From Cyanophora paradoxa (Eukaryota; Glaucocystophyceae; Cyanophorales; Cyanophoraceae): 56,513 bases of DNA. Positions within the stretch are counted from its first letter, which is position 1. Each line of letters opens with the position of its first letter. The position numbers and the translations under genes are program-made. The notes under the pieces are model-generated. The model saw only the letters and a program-made list of their open reading frames with translations. It did not search any database and was not told where the DNA came from. Of this stretch, positions 20,466-29,452 are shown piece by piece. The stretch spans positions 1 to 56,513 of the forward strand of contig QPMI01000331.1 in NCBI GenBank assembly GCA_004431415.1. The letters are read 5' to 3'.

Positions 20466-21821
20466 TTTATCGATGAGACCAAAAAGCTGCTTTCTCGCAA
20501 TCTTATTCGTCCCTCTCGCTCACCTTGGGCCGCTCGTGTGGTCCTTGTGCGCAAGAAGGATGGATCTCATCGATTTTGCATTGATTATCGCAAATTGAAT
20601 TCAGTTACTGCGGACGACGCTTATCCTCTGCCTAGAATTGATGATGCTCTCGAAGCTTTGACTGGAGCTATTTATATTACTGGTATGGATGCGCCTGATG
20701 GCTACTGGGGTGTTGAGATGGAGGAGGAGGACAAGGAGAAGACTGCTTTTCGGTCTCCCCTTGGACTTTTTGAGTGGAATGTTATGCCCCAAGGCCTGAA
20801 GATGGCCCCTGCCACTTTTCAGATGATGATGAACAGCGTTCTCGGCACTTATTTATGTGTATTCATTTTGGTATATTTGGATGATATATGTGTATTTTCG
20901 AAATCTCTGAAACAGCACTTGGCAGACCTTCAATGGGTCTTTGATGCTATGAGACGGGCAAACATCTTCTTTAAGCCCAAGAAATCGAAGTTTTTCAAGG
21001 CTGAATTGGAGTATCTTGGATTTGTAGTTACTAGACAGGGCATCAAGCCCTCTGCCACAAAGGTGGAGGCTGTTCGCAAGTTTGCGACCCCCAAATCTGT
21101 ATCAGAAGTTAGGACTCTTCTTGGAATGACTGGATATTATAGAATCTTTGTACCTTTATATGCAGTTCTTGCGGCGCCACTCCATGATCTTTGCGCCAAG
21201 AGTTCACATTTTCATTGGACTGCTCGAGAGGATCTGGCTTTTCGAAAATTAAAAGAGTTGCTTTGTTCTGCTCCCATTCTTTCGCTTCCTGATTTCTCTA
21301 AATCTTTCATTCTCAAAACTGATGCTTCTAAGACCGGAGTTGGTGCGGTCCTTTCTCAATTGGATGAATTTGGGAATAAAAAAGTTGTTTCCTTTGCCTC
21401 TCACAAATTCTCATCTCCTGAGAAGAAGTGGAATCGTGAAGTTGTTATCGAATATGCAGCTGAGTCCCTTTCTGATGAGCAGCAGAAGTGGACGGTCACG
21501 GAGCAAGAGTTGTATGCAATTTGGTGGGCTGTCACCAAGAAGTTCCCTCAGTATCTCCGTGGCAAGAAGTTCATTATCAAGTCTGATCACTCGGCTCTTC
21601 AATATTTGAAATCGGCTAAGAAGTTGCCCAGTGCTCTCATCACTCGCTGGATTATGGATATGCAGGAGTTTGACTTCGAGATCCAACACAAGCCTGGCAA
21701 GTCTAATGCCGATGCGGATGCTCTTTCTCGCCTTGTGCGAGTAGCAGTTCTTTCCTTGGAACGATGGAGTTTTCTTCTAATTTTTCGAGCGCTTTCTTGG
21801 ATGCAATTGAGTTGCAGTTGA
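20466..21821 (+). pseudogene. gypsy family 2 RT-RNase H fragment
   Basis: An open stretch that starts abruptly inside RT (FIDETKKLLSRNLIRPSRSP). It carries FCIDYRKLN, the catalytic LVYLDDICVF near 20870, the RNase H start KTDASKTGVGAVLSQ near 21318 and DHSALQYLKS near 21587. The N-terminal protease part is missing and the frame ends at 21821 after the RNase H domain. A short duplication lies near 21430-21500 (Lys-Lys-Trp and Gln-Lys-Trp repeats before the TVTEQELYAI block). It is distinct from the complete element at 10.4 kb (YLDD rather than FIDD box). The reading frame also extends upstream to 20085 through the glycosyltransferase promoter region; that extension is chance. Confidence 0.85.
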
Positions 21822-21857
21822 GTTTGCCCCCGGCTCGAATTCGGGATGAGCAAATAA

Positions 21858-22229
21858 ATGATGTTAATTTTGGCGGATATGATTAAGTATTTAGAATCAG
21901 ATATTACTATTGAACCACAAGGTGTCAACAAGGAGGCCGAACGCCAACTCAAGAGCGGCAAGTTTTCTGTGCAAGATGGCGTTCTCGTCCACACTCGGCC
22001 TTCGGACAAACTTGTGCGTATTTGCGTACCAGATCATCTTAAATCAACTATTCTGTCATCGGTACACCGCACGCTCGGACATCCTGGAGTCGGCAAAATG
22101 TACAATCATCTCAAGCGGCGGTACTACTGGCGGAGTATGTTTTCTGATGTCGCTGCATTTGTTTCGACATGTGCCGATTGTCAACGTGTCAAGAATTCCA
22201 AGACTGTACTTGACTTGTGTCAACCCTAA
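21858..22229 (+). pseudogene. gypsy family 2 integrase zinc-binding fragment
   Basis: Encodes the H..H..C..C module of a gypsy integrase: VHRTLGHPGVGKMYNHLKRR, then CADCQRVKN near 22185. The frame stops just after it and the catalytic core is absent. It follows the RT-RNase H fragment with a small gap, as expected in the same element. Confidence 0.8.
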
Positions 22230-22440
22230 GTGTTTGACTTGGCTCTTGAATTGAGTTATGATCAAGATGGGAACGGCAAGTATGTGAAGGTCGACCGGCC
22301 TGGCGAGGCCTCGACACCTTCGACGTCAACATACTCTGCTCAGTACACTTGCGCAGAATCATTGCAAGTCAACTCTGCCGATGCCAAAAATGTTGACGAT
22401 TCTTTTGTGGAAATCGCGCCTCCAAAACGTGGATGGGCAG
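22227..22440 (+). pseudogene. gypsy family 2 protease-RT linker fragment, out of order
   Basis: The frame VFDLALELSYDQDGNGKYVK and its Ser/Thr-rich continuation match the linker found between protease and RT at about 27610-27760 (VYDCGVVLGYDQYGNGSF). Here it lies after the integrase module, so part of pol has been moved behind itself. It ends where the inverted satellite B copy begins. Confidence 0.65.
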
Positions 22441-22602
22441 AGCCTCTTACAGGTTCTCTGCTGGGCAGGGTGCACCTGCCTAAGGCTAGCGCCTTGTGAA
22501 TGTTCCCCCTGGAAAGTTTTTGTGGGCACCCCACCTTGCTTAAGTGGGCCCGACGGGAATTCAAACTGACCAGCGCTAACAGGGAGTGAACCCAGGAAAC
22601 AC
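22441..22602 (-). repeat. inverted satellite B copy
   Basis: Reverse complement of a satellite B unit (AGAGCCTCTTACAGG..., core CCTAAGGCTAGCGCCTTGTG, GGGAATTCAAACTGACCAGC). It stands left of the 735-bp LTR, while the forward B array stands to its right, so the LTR lies between inverted B copies. Confidence 0.88.
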
Positions 22603-23337
22603 GTTGCGAAGCGTAGTTCCCTTCCCCTTTCGCCATAGCGAATGTACCATGTACGCTAGTGATACCCCGTCCCTCGTGTAGGGGTATGTCATTCAATCAT
22701 ACGCGGATATTACGCGTGTGTGCACGTGCGTCCCGGCACGGCACTGCGCCGTGTGCGGAAGTGGCTTAGAACCCATCGTATTGACTTTAGCAGCTTCTTT
22801 TCAGCTGGGCTGCCGCCGGAAGCCATTGTATTTCGTGGCAGCGGTGGAATGTTCGACGCAAAGTGTTCGACACAGCGGTCTCACAGCGTCTGCGCATCGT
22901 TCTTCTGATTGCGTATACGCTTACAGTGCATTCTGCAGCGATTTGCGCACAGCGACCTTTCGTTGTCGATTCCGCCATTCTGCGGAGAACATAAGCTTGT
23001 TGCATCACAATTCGCTCATGGATCTCATTTTCGAAGCTGTGTGCGCTCTTGGCCGGCTGGCCGAGGTCGTTTGCTTGTGATACCTCCGCTTTCCGTGGAA
23101 TCCCGCGAGTTTCCGGAGTTGTCTCTTTTCTCTCCTTTTGGAATCTCTCTTAATCTCTCTTTCTTTCTTTTGGAACGATCTGAAATGTTTTCTTGAACAC
23201 TGGCCTCGTCAAGCAACACTATTCGAGCAGTGTACCGTCGTAGGCTTGGGCCCTTCCTCAGGACCTTAGTTAACGACTGTATTAATAAAGCTATCCTGCT
23301 CTCCGCACAGGCAGGAAGCCTGGCCGACGAGGACAAC
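22603..23337 (+). mobile_element. solo LTR-like element, 735 bp
   Basis: Starts GTTGCGAAGCGTAGTTCC and ends GGACAAC (GTTG...CAAC termini). Its first 200 bp are nearly identical to 45971-46171, which sits just behind an integrase C-terminal fragment and a purine-rich GGAGGAGAG, the place of a 3' LTR. AATAAAG at about 23284 is a likely polyadenylation signal in R. There is no internal pol nearby in phase, so this is best read as a solo LTR of gypsy family 2. Exact ends are uncertain by a few bases. Confidence 0.68.
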
Positions 23338-25080
23338 GTTTCTCCCTCTTAGCCCTGGTCAGTTTGAATTCCCGTCGGGCCCACAAAAGCAAGGTCAGGT
23401 GCACACAAAACCTTTCCAGGGGGAACATGCACAAGGCGCTAGCCTTAGGCAGGTGCACCCTGCCCAGCAGAGGACCTGTACGAGGCTCTGCCCATCCAAG
23501 TGGGATCCCTGCCGAGTGTTTGGGGACTTGAATGTTTCCCTGGTTCACTCCCTCTTAGCCCTGGTCAGTTTGAATTCCCGTCGGGCCCACAAAAGCAAGG
23601 TCAGGTGCACACAAAACCTTTCCAGGGGGAACATGCACAAGGCGCTAGCCTTAGGCAGGTGCACCCTGCCCAGCAGAGGCCCTGTACGAGGCTCTGCCCT
23701 TCCAAGTGGGAGCCCCCCAGTGTTTGGGGACTTGAATGTTTCCTGGGTTCACTCCCTCTTAGCCCTGGTCAGTTTGAATTCCCGTCGGGCCCACAAAAGC
23801 GAGGTCAGGTGCACACAAAACCTTTCCAGGGGGAACATGCACAAGGCGCTAGCCTTAGGCAGGTGCACCCTGCCCAGCAGAGGCCCTGTAAGAGGCTCTG
23901 CCCTTCCAAGTGGGAGCCCCCCAGTGTTTGGGGACTTGAATGTTTCCTGGGTTCACTCCCTGTTAGCCCTGGTCAGTTTGAATTCCCGTCGGGCCCACAA
24001 AAGCAAGGTCAGGTGCAGACAAAACCTTTCCAGGGGGGACATGCACAAGGCGCTAGCCTTAGGCAGGTGCACCCTGCCCAGCAGAGGACCTGTAAAAGGC
24101 TCTGCCCATCCAAGTGGGATCCCTGCCAAGTGTTTGGGGACTTGAATGTTTCCCTGGTTCACTCCCTCTTAGCGCTGGTCAGTTTGAATTCCCGTTGGGC
24201 CCACAAAAGCAAGGTCAGGTGCACACAAAACCTTTCCAGGGGGAACATGCACAAGGCGCTAGCCTTAGGCAGGTGCACCCTGCCCAGCAGAGGACCTGTA
24301 AGAGGCTCTGCCCATCCAAGTGGGATCCCTGCCGAGTGTTTGGGGACTTGAATGTTTCCCTGGTTTACTCCCTCTTAGCCCTGGTCAGTTTGAATTCCCG
24401 TCGGGCCCTCAAAAGCGAGGTCAGGTGCACACAAAACCTTTCCAGGGGAACCATGCACAAGGCGCTAGCCTTAGGCAGGTGCACCCTGCCCAGCAGAGGA
24501 CCTGTAAGAGGCTCTGCCCATCCAAGTGGGATCCCTGCCGAGTGTTTGGGGACTTGAATGTTTCCTGGGTTCACTCCCTCTTAGCCCTGGTCAGTTTGAA
24601 TTCCCGTCGGGCCCTCAAAAGCGAGGTCAGGTGCACACAAAACCTTTCCAGGGGAACCATGCACAAGGCGCTAGCCTTTGGCAGGTGCACCCTGCCCAGC
24701 AGAGGACCTGTAAGAGGCTCTGCCCATCCAAGTGGGATCCCTGCCGAGTGTTTGGGGACTTGAATGTTTCCTGGGTTCACTCCCTCTTAGCCCTGGTCAG
24801 TTTGAATTCCCGTTGGGCCCACAATAGCGAGGTCAGGTGCACACAAAACCTTTCCAGGGGGAGCATGCACAAGGCGCTTGCCTTAGGCAGGTGCACCCTG
24901 CCCAGCAGAGGCCCTGTAAGAGGCTCTGCCCTTCCAAGTGGGAGCCCCCCCAGTGTTTGGGGACTTGAATGTTTCCCTGGTTTACTCCCTCTTAGCGCTG
25001 GTCAGTTTGAATTCCCGTCGGGCCCACAAAAGCAAGGTCAGGTGCACACAAAACCTTTCCAGGGGGAACATGCACAAGGC
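23338..25080 (+). repeat. satellite B array, 204-206-bp monomers (~8)
   Basis: Units contain CCCTGGTCAGTTTGAATTCC, CAGGTGCACACAAAACC, GGGGGAACATGCACAAGG, the core GCTAGCCTTAGGCAGGTGCA, CCTGCCCAGCAGAGG and GTGTTTGGGGACTTGAATG. Successive CAGGTGCAC sites lie at 23602, 23806 and 24010. Within each unit CAGGTGCAC occurs twice, 54 bp apart, flanking the core. ORFs running through the array simply repeat the monomer and are not genes. Confidence 0.95.
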
Positions 25081-25750
25081 ACACCAGGTTCAATTTTAAC
25101 CTCCCTTGCAACCTCCAGAATATGAACGTGCTCCTTGGACACTCGGCGAGTGCTGGACTCGTCCGAGGGGTCAGATTCTGGTGTCTCCGGCGACAGAGAA
25201 CTCGGCTGCGTAGAGGTGCCAGGTAAGAAAGAGAGAATTCCACACTTAACTGGCTTGTCTGGGTGCTTGGCGAAGACCACAAATCGGTTGTCAGTGTCCT
25301 TTTTGCAATAGGTGACTCCATTATCAGAAAAGAAATCTTGGCCTAAGATGCCATCGAATGCGTATCCCGGGAAATCAACCACAAGAAAAGGAAAACTCCG
25401 GGTGAGGGGCCCAATAGTAGCAGCCACATGAACCTCACCAGGAACAGCCACCAGTGCAGAATTCGGGAGCTTGACAGAAGGAGTGTGAATAGTTCTAAAC
25501 ACCTTATTTTGAAGTCCAAAAGAAGAGATAGTAGAAGAAAGAATGAAAGAGACATCTGCCCCGCTGTCAAGAAGGAATTTGTGATGTTTGCCCAAGGACC
25601 GGAGCGAGGCTGGCCGCCGGCGGGAGGATGGGAGGAAAAGAAAAGAAAACAGACCAAGAGTGGAGACACCATGCCGGAGACCCAGTTTCCTGCGAGGAAG
25701 GTGTGGCATGAGAGGGTCGAGTTGGGGAGGCGGGCGGTGTGCAGGCGGAG
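25081..25750 (-). pseudogene. gypsy family 2 protease fragment inserted in satellite B core
   Basis: The minus strand encodes the aspartic protease block HKFLLDSGADVSFILSSTIS near 25580 and VVDFPGYAFDGILGQDFFSD near 25360, closely matching the plus-strand protease at 26.84-27.2 kb. The 670-bp insert is bounded on both sides by the 16-bp sequence GGAACATGCACAAGGC (25065-25080 and 25751-25766), part of the satellite core. The repeat is either a long target duplication or a recombination joint. Confidence 0.75.
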
Positions 25751-26058
25751 GGAACATGCACAAGGCGCTAGCCTTCGGCAGGTGCACCCTGCCCAGCAGA
25801 GGCCCTGTACGAGGCTCTGCCCTTCCAAGTGGGATCCCTCGAGTGTTTGGGGACTTGAATGTTTCCTGGGTTCACTCCCTCTTAGCCCTGGTCAGTTTGA
25901 ATTCCCGTTGGGCCCACAATAGCGAGGTCAGGTGCACACAAAACCTTTCCAGGGGGAGCATGCACAAGGCGCTAGCCTTATGCAGGTGCACCCTGCCCAG
26001 CAGAGGACCTGTAGAGGCTCTGCCCATCCAAGTGGGATCCCTGCCGAGTGTTTGGGGA
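25751..26058 (+). repeat. satellite B, end of array
   Basis: About one and a half more 205-bp units after the protease insert, ending at GTGTTTGGGGACC, where a short bridge (CAAGTTGGGCTCACAGCAGG...) leads into satellite A. Confidence 0.9.
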
Positions 26059-26090
26059 CCCAAGTTGGGCTCACAGCAGGAGGTCAGGTG

Positions 26091-26832
26091 CAGTCACCCA
26101 GTCAAGAGGCTGCAGGTTTCCGATCTGCCACAAAATAGAAGAAAGATGCACCCCAAATCTTTCTGGGGGAATATGCACAAGGCGCTAGCCTTAGGCAGAT
26201 GAACCCACCCACCAGCAAGTCACTCAGTCGAAGGCCCCAGGTTTTCAATCTGCCACAAAATAGAAGAAAGATGCACCCCAAATCTCTCTGGGGGAATATG
26301 CACAAGGCGCTAGCCTTAGGCAGATGACCCACCCACCACCAAGTCACCCAGTCGGAGGCCCCAGGTTTCCGATTTGCCACAAAATAGAAGAAAGATACGC
26401 TTCACATCTCTCTGGGGGAATATGCACAAGGCGCTAGCCTTAGGCAGATGACCCACCCACCAGCAAGTCACTCAGTCGAAGGACCCAGGTCCAGGATCTG
26501 TGACAAAATCAAAGAGAGATGCACCCCAAATCTCTCTGGGGGAATATGCACAAGGCTCTAGCCTTAGGCAAATGACCCACCCGCCAGCAAGTCACTCAGT
26601 TGAAGGCCCCAGGTTTCCGATCCGCCACAAAATAGAAGAAAGATGCACTTCAAATTTCTCTGGGGGAATATGCACAAGGCGCTAGCCTTAGGCAGATGAC
26701 CCACCCACCAGCAAGTCACTCAGTCAAAGGCCCCAGGTTTCCAATCTGCCAGAAAAAAGAAGAAAGATGCACCCCAAATCTCTCTGGGGGAATATGCACA
26801 AGGCGCTAGCCTTAGGCAGATGACCCACCCAC
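26091..26832 (+). repeat. satellite A array, 6 monomers
   Basis: Forward 124-bp monomers, partly with the CCACAAAATAGAAG variant. Ends at GACCCACCCAC, directly before the gypsy protease fragment. Confidence 0.93.
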
Positions 26833-28770
26833 TCGGTCTGTGGTTGATGTGTTGATCAATGGGTATCCTTTGAAGTTCCTACTTGATAGCGGAGCGGACC
26901 TGTCCATCATCGTATCCTCTGCTGTCAGCAAGTTGGGCCTACAAGACAAAGTCAGGAAGTGGACATGTACACCACAGATTAAACTTCCTGACCAGCGTAT
27001 GTACCAGCCTGGTGAACTTCATGTTACAGCAAGGATTGGTCCTTTTGAAGGACCCGTTCCATTGCTGGTGGTCGACTTCCCTGGATACTGTTTTGATGGT
27101 ATTCTTGGGCAGGATTTCATCAGCACCCATGGAGCAACTTATGATTGTAAGGATGAAGCTTATCCTCTCTGCTTTTCCAGAAGAGCCGATTCATCTGAAG
27201 AAGTTGAATCTCTTTGACAACAGTGCATCGACAGAAAAGGCACAAGACTGTGTTCCTCGTCAGGAATCTAGCAATTGCGAGGTTTCCTTGGAACCGCATG
27301 GACATGTGCTTGTTCTGGACGATGATGTTGAAGTTGCTGCTGGCGAACAGAGGAAAGTCGTGCTACGTGCGCTCCGATTTGTCGCAGATGGCGAAGGCTA
27401 CGTTGAGAATTATTGTCATTCTTCTACGAGTCCCGAAATACGGGTTGTCAACAGCTTGGTCGTGTGCCGCGGCGGACGGCTGTATACGCAGGTGGTGAAT
27501 CTCAGCAATCGCTTTGATTCGCCTCCAGTCGTGCTGCGCAGAGGAACGAAGATTGCTTGTTTCATCCCACGCATTGTCGGTGGGAAAACGCAGCAATTGT
27601 TCCCGGAAGTGTACGACTGCGGAGTTGTCTTAGGCTACGATCAATACGGAAATGGATCTTTTATACCAGATGCTTCTGATTCTAAAAGCAAAGGTGAGCC
27701 TTACAGTTGTGCGGATTCCGTCCAGGCACAGATGGCCCCAAGTTGTGTCACCACCCTCATACTCGGTTGAGAACCCCTTCTCCAACGATGCTTCTAAATA
27801 TTCTCGGTTTCACGGCGTCCCCATTTCGCAAATTCATGATATTATTTATCAAGAGATTGAACAGCGGTACGGCCCTGAAGTTGCCTCATTGTTGCGAGAA
27901 ATTAAAAAGATTGGAGATGAGAACAGCGGTACGGCCCTGAAGTTGCCTCATTGTTGCGAGAAATTAAAAAGATTGGAGATGAGAAAGAAGATCCTGAGAA
28001 ATATGCTGCTATGCATGATTTTATGCTTGGAAACCTTTCTGCTGCTAAACCCAGCATTCCTGATTACAGTCCTCTTGACCCTCACCCTCCTATTAAGCAT
28101 AATATCAATACTGGAGATGCCAAGCCTATTGCTCAGCCCCCACGGCGACATTCCCAACATGAGAACGACTTGATAATTAATGAGACCAGGAAGTTGTTGG
28201 AACGCAATTTTATCCGGCCTTCTTGGTCACCTTGGGCGGCTCCAGTTGTGCTTGTGAGGAAGAAGGATGGAACTCTTCGCTTCTGCATTGACTATAGGAA
28301 GCTGAATGCTGTTACGATTGATGATGCATACCCCCTTCCCAGAATTGATGATGCCCTCGAAGCAATGGGAAATTCTCTTTACATTTCTCCTATGGATTGC
28401 CCTGATGGATATTGGAATGTTGAGATGGCAGAGGAGGATAAACCCAAGACTGCCTTCCGTACTCCCCTTGGACTTTTTGAGTGGAATGTTATGCCACAAG
28501 GGCTGAAAACGGCCCCTGCCACGTTCCAAATGCTCATGAACAGTGTGCTTGGCACTTATGCTTTCATCTTCGTGCTAATGTATTTGGATGATGTTTGTGT
28601 TTTCAGCAAGTCGTTTGAACAGCATCTCAAGGATCTGCAATGGACGTCTGATGCCATGAAAAAGGCATACCTTTTCTTCAAGCCAAAGAAATCTTTGTTC
28701 TTCCAATGGAAGGCTGAATACCTTGGATTTGAGGTCACCAGGGAAGGTCTTCGTCCTTCCAAGGCCACAC
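26833..28770 (+). pseudogene. gypsy family 2 protease-RT fragment, frameshifted
   Basis: Starts inside the protease: VDVLINGYPLKFLLDSGADL and VVDFPGYCFDGILGQDFIST (26840-27217). The frame then shifts to one encoding a linker (to 27770). A further shift opens RT: NTGDAKPIAQPPRRHSQ, VVLVRKKDGTLRFCIDYRKL near 28240, and VLMYLDDVCVFSKS near 28570, ending abruptly near 28765 (TREGLRPSK). A 62-bp tandem duplication at 27861-27984 breaks the frame at the start of RT. RNase H and integrase are missing. It belongs to the same family as 20466-22440. Confidence 0.87.
27861..27984 (+). repeat. 62-bp tandem duplication in RT pseudogene
   Basis: ACAGCGGTACGGCCCTGAAG and the following sequence to GGAGATGA occur at 27861 and again at 27923. 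The period of 62 is not a multiple of three, so it shifts the frame. Confidence 0.9.
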
Positions 28771-29037
28771 AATTGGCACCAATACCCAGACTCCCCACCA
28801 AGCATCCAACCAGACGTGACCATTAATGACCTAGTGGACAAATATGCCAACAAGGTACGAGAGGAAGGGCAAGGCTACCTTCCAGCCCCGATGTTCCTTC
28901 CAGGAGGATTCTCGGTAGAACTGTTTATGATCCAACGGGACCCACCAGGAACCAACTACGACCAGTACGCCGCGTGGCGCTGGGGAGCATATCAGATGAG
29001 AGCACTACAAGTAGAAGGTTTTGGGGCCTTCGACTGA
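28771..29037 (+). CDS. unrecognised ORF fragment fused behind RT
   Basis: Directly after the RT break a frame encodes a protein-like segment (PDVTINDLVDKYANKVREEG, PAPMFLPGGFSVELFMIQRD, NYDQYAAWRWGAYQMRALQV) and ends in the inverted satellite A edge with a stop at 29037. It does not match RT or integrase motifs and has no start of its own. It may be a captured fragment of another gene. I do not recognise it. Confidence 0.4.
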   Translation, partial: NWHQYPDSPPSIQPDVTINDLVDKYANKVREEGQGYLPAPMFLPGGFSVELFMIQRDPPGTNYDQYAAWRWGAYQMRALQVEGFGAFD

Positions 29038-29190
29038 GTGTCTTGCTGGTGGGTGGGTCATCTGCCTAAGGCTAGCGCCTTGTGCATGTTCCCCCTAGAA
29101 AGGTTTTGTGTGCACCTGACCTTGCTGTTGTGTGCATGTTCCCCCTGGAAAGTTTCTGTGTCTGTGACAAAGTAGAAGAAAGATGCACCC
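29038..29190 (-). repeat. inverted chimeric satellite A/B fragment
   Basis: Starts as inverted satellite A (TGCTGGTGGGTGGGTCATCT, CCTAAGGCTAGCGCCTTGTG), passes at the core into inverted satellite B (CATGTTCCCCCTAGAAAGG, TGTGCACCTGACCTTGC), and returns to A (GACAAAGTAGAAGAAAGATG). The A-to-B switch is at the shared core. At 29203-29245 a short inverted match to the 3' untranslated part of gypsy family 2 (compare 45275-45315) follows. Confidence 0.75.
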
Positions 29191-29387
29191 GAAGTACTCT
29201 TCAGCACAACTCGCTCTGTAGTAAGAAAAGGCGACGTCCGAGGCGGCACTGCCCCTCTGGGGCAGGAAGTCCTGTCTGTGGGAGTCCCGGCAGGGTTGGG
29301 GGGATTTTTGTGGATTGAGAGTGTGAGAGAAGATATGGTGGTTCGCTTGCGCGGCAAGATGGGACGCAAGGTCCGAACAAACTCTTT

Positions 29388-29405
29388 CCTGCTAGCGCCT
29401 TGTCC
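29388..29405 (-). repeat. stray satellite core next to gene 3' end
   Basis: CTGCTAGCGCCTTGTCCCCC is an isolated inverted core fragment, about 48 bp beyond the hexosaminidase stop codon. The sequence 29250-29387 between it and the chimeric satellite is unique, and I see no gene in it. Confidence 0.6.
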
Positions 29406-29452
29406 CCCTCTTATCTTTATAAACATGTAAGCTCACTAATGAATTCTGAAAT

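Noticed and set aside
23399-25125. Overlapping ORFs of up to 283 codons in satellite B
   Set aside because: They translate the 204-206-bp repeat. Reading frames exist on both strands and repeat with the monomer; there is no independent coding evidence.
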